This document shows positions 60,946 to 64,000 of a stretch of DNA of 64,000 nucleotides, one piece after another (within the stretch, counting starts at the first letter, position 1; each line of letters starts with the position of its first letter). A program made the position numbers and the translations under genes. The notes under the pieces were generated by a model. It did no database searches and was not told where the DNA came from. It saw only the letters and a program-made list of their open reading frames with translations. This stretch comes from Chiua virens (lineage: Eukaryota; Basidiomycota; Agaricomycetes; Boletales; Boletaceae), in the NCBI GenBank assembly GCA_019787685.1, contig JAHNUO010000006.1, positions 1,860,001 to 1,924,000 of the forward strand, read 5' to 3'.

Positions 60946-63262
60946 ATGTCGGAGAGTATGGTACCCCTGGGCGATGAGACCCAGAAAAAGCGCGTCGTAC
61001 GTCCTTCTCCTTTGTCGAAAGTACTGATCGGAGCTCAACTCCACTTCCTTTTCGAATGGACGTTGGCCTCTAGTGCTATTTCTTCGACTCGGACATCGGA
61101 GGCTTCCACTATGGTCCTGGACATCCGTATGTACTATCCCAGGCTCCGTGCTGTCCATGAGCAGGGTTCTAATTATTTTCTATCTCTAGGATGAAACCCA
61201 CTCGCATACGGATGTGTCACTCCCTTGTCATGAATTACGGACTGTACAAGAAGATGGAGATATTCGTGGGTCTTCAGAAGTGTCCCCGTTCTAAGTCGAT
61301 ATCTTTCTAATCCTCATCCTAAGCGCGCGAAACCAGCAACCAAACGCGAGATGACACAGTTCCACTCTGACGAGTATGTTGATTTTCTTAGTAGAATAAC
61401 CCCTAGCAACATGAATTCCTATATCAAAGAACAACATAAGTGTAAGCTTGAAAGATTTTGACCAATCAAGTCTTGGCCATTCTAACGCTCAACAGACAAT
61501 GTTGGTGACGATTGCCCCGTCTTTGACGGGCTTTTCGACTATTGTTCTATATCCGCCGGAGGTTCTATGGGTCAGTCATGTCACCACTTATAAGAGGCTT
61601 CGTTGATGGATGGGCTGAACTAGAGGGCGCTGCTCGCCTAAGCCGGGACAAATGTGACATCGCAATAAACTGGGCCGGTGGACTGCATCATGCAAAGAAG
61701 AGCGAAGCTAGTGGCTTTTGTTACGTCAATGGTGATTCAAAACTTTCCCTTTCAGCGGTATCTCGATTAACGCAGCTGCACAGATATCGTTCTTGGTATA
61801 TTGGAATTACTTCGGTTAGTATAGCCATATTTTCCGATGAGAGCTCAACAAAGCTGGGGGTACAGATATCACACCCGAGTGCTCTACATCGATATCGATG
61901 TCCACCACGGTGATGGTGTAGAAGAAGCGTTCTATACGACAGACCGTGTCATGACAGTTAGCTTCCATAAGTACGGTGAATATTTCCCCGGGACTGGCGA
62001 ACTTCGGGTAAGCGTTCCCTTGTCAAGAATACAGTTCGGAGGTTCTTATGAAGCAAATAGGACTGTGGGCATCGGGAAAGGGAAATACTATGCTCTGAAC
62101 TTTCCATTGCGAGACGGTATTTCGGATGAGAACTACAAGTCTGTCTTTGAGCCGGTGAGCAACACTTCAGCAATATCAGTTTACAAATCATTCATTGGGT
62201 GTAGATAATACGTCAAGTGATGGAATCGTACGATCCTTCGGCCATCGTTCTACAATGTGGCACGGATTCATTATCGGGGGACAAACTCGGGTGTCTCAAT
62301 CTTTCCATGAAAGGTAGAGCCTCGAAGATCCGTTCACGCATCGCGAGCTGAGCATCCGCTAGGGCACGCGAACTGTGTCAAGTTTGTCAAATCGTTCAAC
62401 AAGCCGTTACTACTTCTCGGAGGAGGTGGATATACTATGCGAAACGTCAGTCGTGCCTGGGCATACGAGACAGGACTGGCAGCCGGGGTTGAACTCGGAC
62501 CTGGTACGGAATACACCCCAAACTAGACAAAGCATAGACTGACATGTTTTCGATAGTAATCCCGGTCAACGAGTACTATGAATATTTTGGGCCGGACTAT
62601 GAATTGGATGTGAAAGCGTCAAACACCGAGGACATGAACTCTCCAGAGTACTTGGAACGAGTGAAGAATATCGTCATGGAGAACTTGCGAAAGTTGAAAG
62701 GTCCCCCCAGTGTACAGATGACAGGTATGAAGGAATTTATTATGACATGTCTGCAACCAATTTCTGCTTAGACATTCCAAAAACGCCCATGGACGATGTG
62801 ATGGACGACATGAACCAAGACGAGGACCTTATACCATCCGATAGCCGAAGACATAGGCGCTTGCTCGATTCGCGTGTTCAAGCAGACGGAGAGCTCTCCG
62901 ACTCTGACGATGAAGGAGAAGGTGGTAGAAGGGATTACGCAAACCACAAGGATCGGGGCCACGCGAGTAGGAGTCGCTCCAGCGAGACCGAGAGCGGAGA
63001 AATGAGGAGATTCGGAATCGGTGGCGGGATTCTCAGTGCTGGTGCTGCCGGCTTGACGCACGGCGCTGGACCGAGCGGTCACACAACTCTAATTTCGCAG
63101 ACACTCAAAACACCGCTCTCGATGGACACTGATGAGCTACTGTCTGCAAATGACAGCGGCGCGGCGACAGTAGAATCTGGGACCAGTAATGGCGACGAAG
63201 CCTTGGAAGTGTCCAAGGATGACATGGCAGTAGATGAGAACTCGATAGTAGGAGGGTGGTAG
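60946..63262 (+). CDS. RPD3: Class I histone deacetylase Rpd3
   Basis: Zinc-dependent lysine deacetylase of Sin3-type corepressors. Met 60946 ([17 protein letters not shown]) splices to [18 protein letters not shown] and [60 protein letters not shown] and [20 protein letters not shown] follow. The catalytic centre is [20 protein letters not shown] then [57 protein letters not shown] and [20 protein letters not shown] complete the domain. The C-terminal tail ([20 protein letters not shown], acidic and Ser-rich) ends at 63262. About a dozen short introns, all in frame. Complete. Confidence 0.96.
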
Positions 63263-63325
63263 TACAACAAACATTTGTCATCAACGATATCTCAATGGCT
63301 TACCAACTCGAGTCACCACAGCGGC

Positions 63326-64000
63326 ATGCCAACGTCTTCGACTTTGACTCCTGAAAATGCGAAGCGCTTCGAAATCAATCGACTGAGAGGTCTGTTCGAC
63401 TTGGTTTGCGCATAATGTTTTCCTGAACATGCTCTCTACTAGCTAAAGCGAGACAAAGGCGTCAGGAGGAAGAAGCCGCTTCATCATCTTCGTCGGTCAC
63501 GAATGCAAACCAGAAGCGACCTCTTGGAGGGATGTCTGCAGGTTCATCGTCGTCTGCTTCCAAGCCGCTCAAGCGCGATTCGCGTCTCGGGTCATACTTT
63601 GACTATGATCTGTCCAAGATGGTCAACTCCAAGGGTGGCTTCTTGGTCGAGGATGGAAAAGAGGTCGACGCAGACCTTCGCGCAAGAGAGCGCGAAAGAG
63701 AGAGGGAACGAGCAATGCAGAACGTCGAGCCCGGTGAGTGTGACCGACCTTGGTCGATATACACCTTTACAACTATCCATAGCAATGTATCTCGACCCGT
63801 CGCTCAATCCGAGATGCAAGGAATGCAACACGCTCAACATTGACTATACATTCAAGAAAATATTCGGCTATCTGGTGTGCAACAAATGCAAAGATCAGTG
63901 CCCAGAAAAGTATAGTTTGTTGACAAAGACAGAGTGTAAAGAGGTATGTCTCGTCATTGTCAGCGCTGGCATGGGATGATTACACACGGTTGACGTAGGA
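63326..64000 (+). CDS. RAD14: XPA/Rad14 nucleotide excision repair protein, 3' end outside window
   Basis: Damage-verification factor of nucleotide excision repair. Met 63326 gives [20 protein letters not shown]. After an intron the charged [18 protein letters not shown] segment follows, then [20 protein letters not shown] and [21 protein letters not shown] further exon has the zinc finger [40 protein letters not shown] (Cys4), and [13 protein letters not shown], the Rad14 hallmark. The sequence ends in the intron or exon after that, so the DNA-binding C-terminal half is missing. It starts 63 bp after the RPD3 stop on the same strand. Confidence 0.92.

Overview
The window looks like a nuclear chromosome segment of a basidiomycete fungus, most likely an Agaricomycete. 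Genes are dense and lie on both strands, are broken by many short (about 45-75 nt) GT-AG introns, and have short spacers. Their products are typical fungal ones, including a GYF-domain protein starting MHFGPEWMR, an SRPK kinase, an Mtc1-like protein, PXMP4 and a Cys-3/Gcn4-type bZIP. I recognise 32 protein-coding genes (the two at the window edges are incomplete), one degraded gene and three tRNA genes. There is no prokaryotic-type operon, CRISPR array or intact transposon.

Layout. 1-7.6 kb: GYF-domain protein (runs off the left edge), acetyl-CoA transporter, cytochrome P450. 8.3-13.2 kb: SET/Vps75 histone chaperone, SAC1 lipid phosphatase, and U2 snRNP A' divergent from SAC1. 13.3-19.3 kb: decayed TMEM205-like gene, CSN6, tRNA-Thr, MCM5, and a tail-to-tail pair of tRNA-Lys genes. 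19.5-28.9 kb: SprT/GCNA-like protease, SRPK, a Ste20-like kinase, Rieske protein, FAD monooxygenase. 29.2-38.3 kb: secreted glycerophosphodiesterase, COX19, bZIP, NPL4, membrane-anchored Nudix hydrolase, Yippee protein. 38.3-41.7 kb: gene-poor, with one doubtful small TATA-driven gene. 41.7-52.3 kb: Ras-family GTPase, BTB protein, PXMP4, chromodomain protein, MTC1, NDUFS3, BCAS2/SPF27. 52.5-64 kb: large low-complexity BAT2-like protein, succinyl-CoA ligase beta, DinB-like protein, RPD3 deacetylase, RAD14/XPA (runs off the right edge).

The genes are mostly unlinked housekeeping functions: chromatin and replication (SET, MCM5, RPD3, chromodomain protein), splicing (U2A', BCAS2, SRPK), mitochondria (Rieske, COX19, NDUFS3, LSC2), lipid and peroxisome (SAC1, GDPD, PXMP4, Nudix), and protein or DNA quality control (NPL4, CSN6, SprT, RAD14). 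I see no biosynthetic cluster or defence system.

Most notable oddities: a 1.4 kb stretch with a single CpG covering exactly the 3' half of the chromodomain gene; a 2-nt internal exon required in the Ras-like gene; an NPL4 start codon that appears to be its own exon followed by a GC-AG intron; a lysine tRNA pair differing only at the wobble base and in the introns; very tight divergent gene pairs; and several single-base frame breaks in otherwise conserved genes, which may be sequence errors. Intron coordinates are read by eye from frame continuity and splice consensus, with no transcript support.
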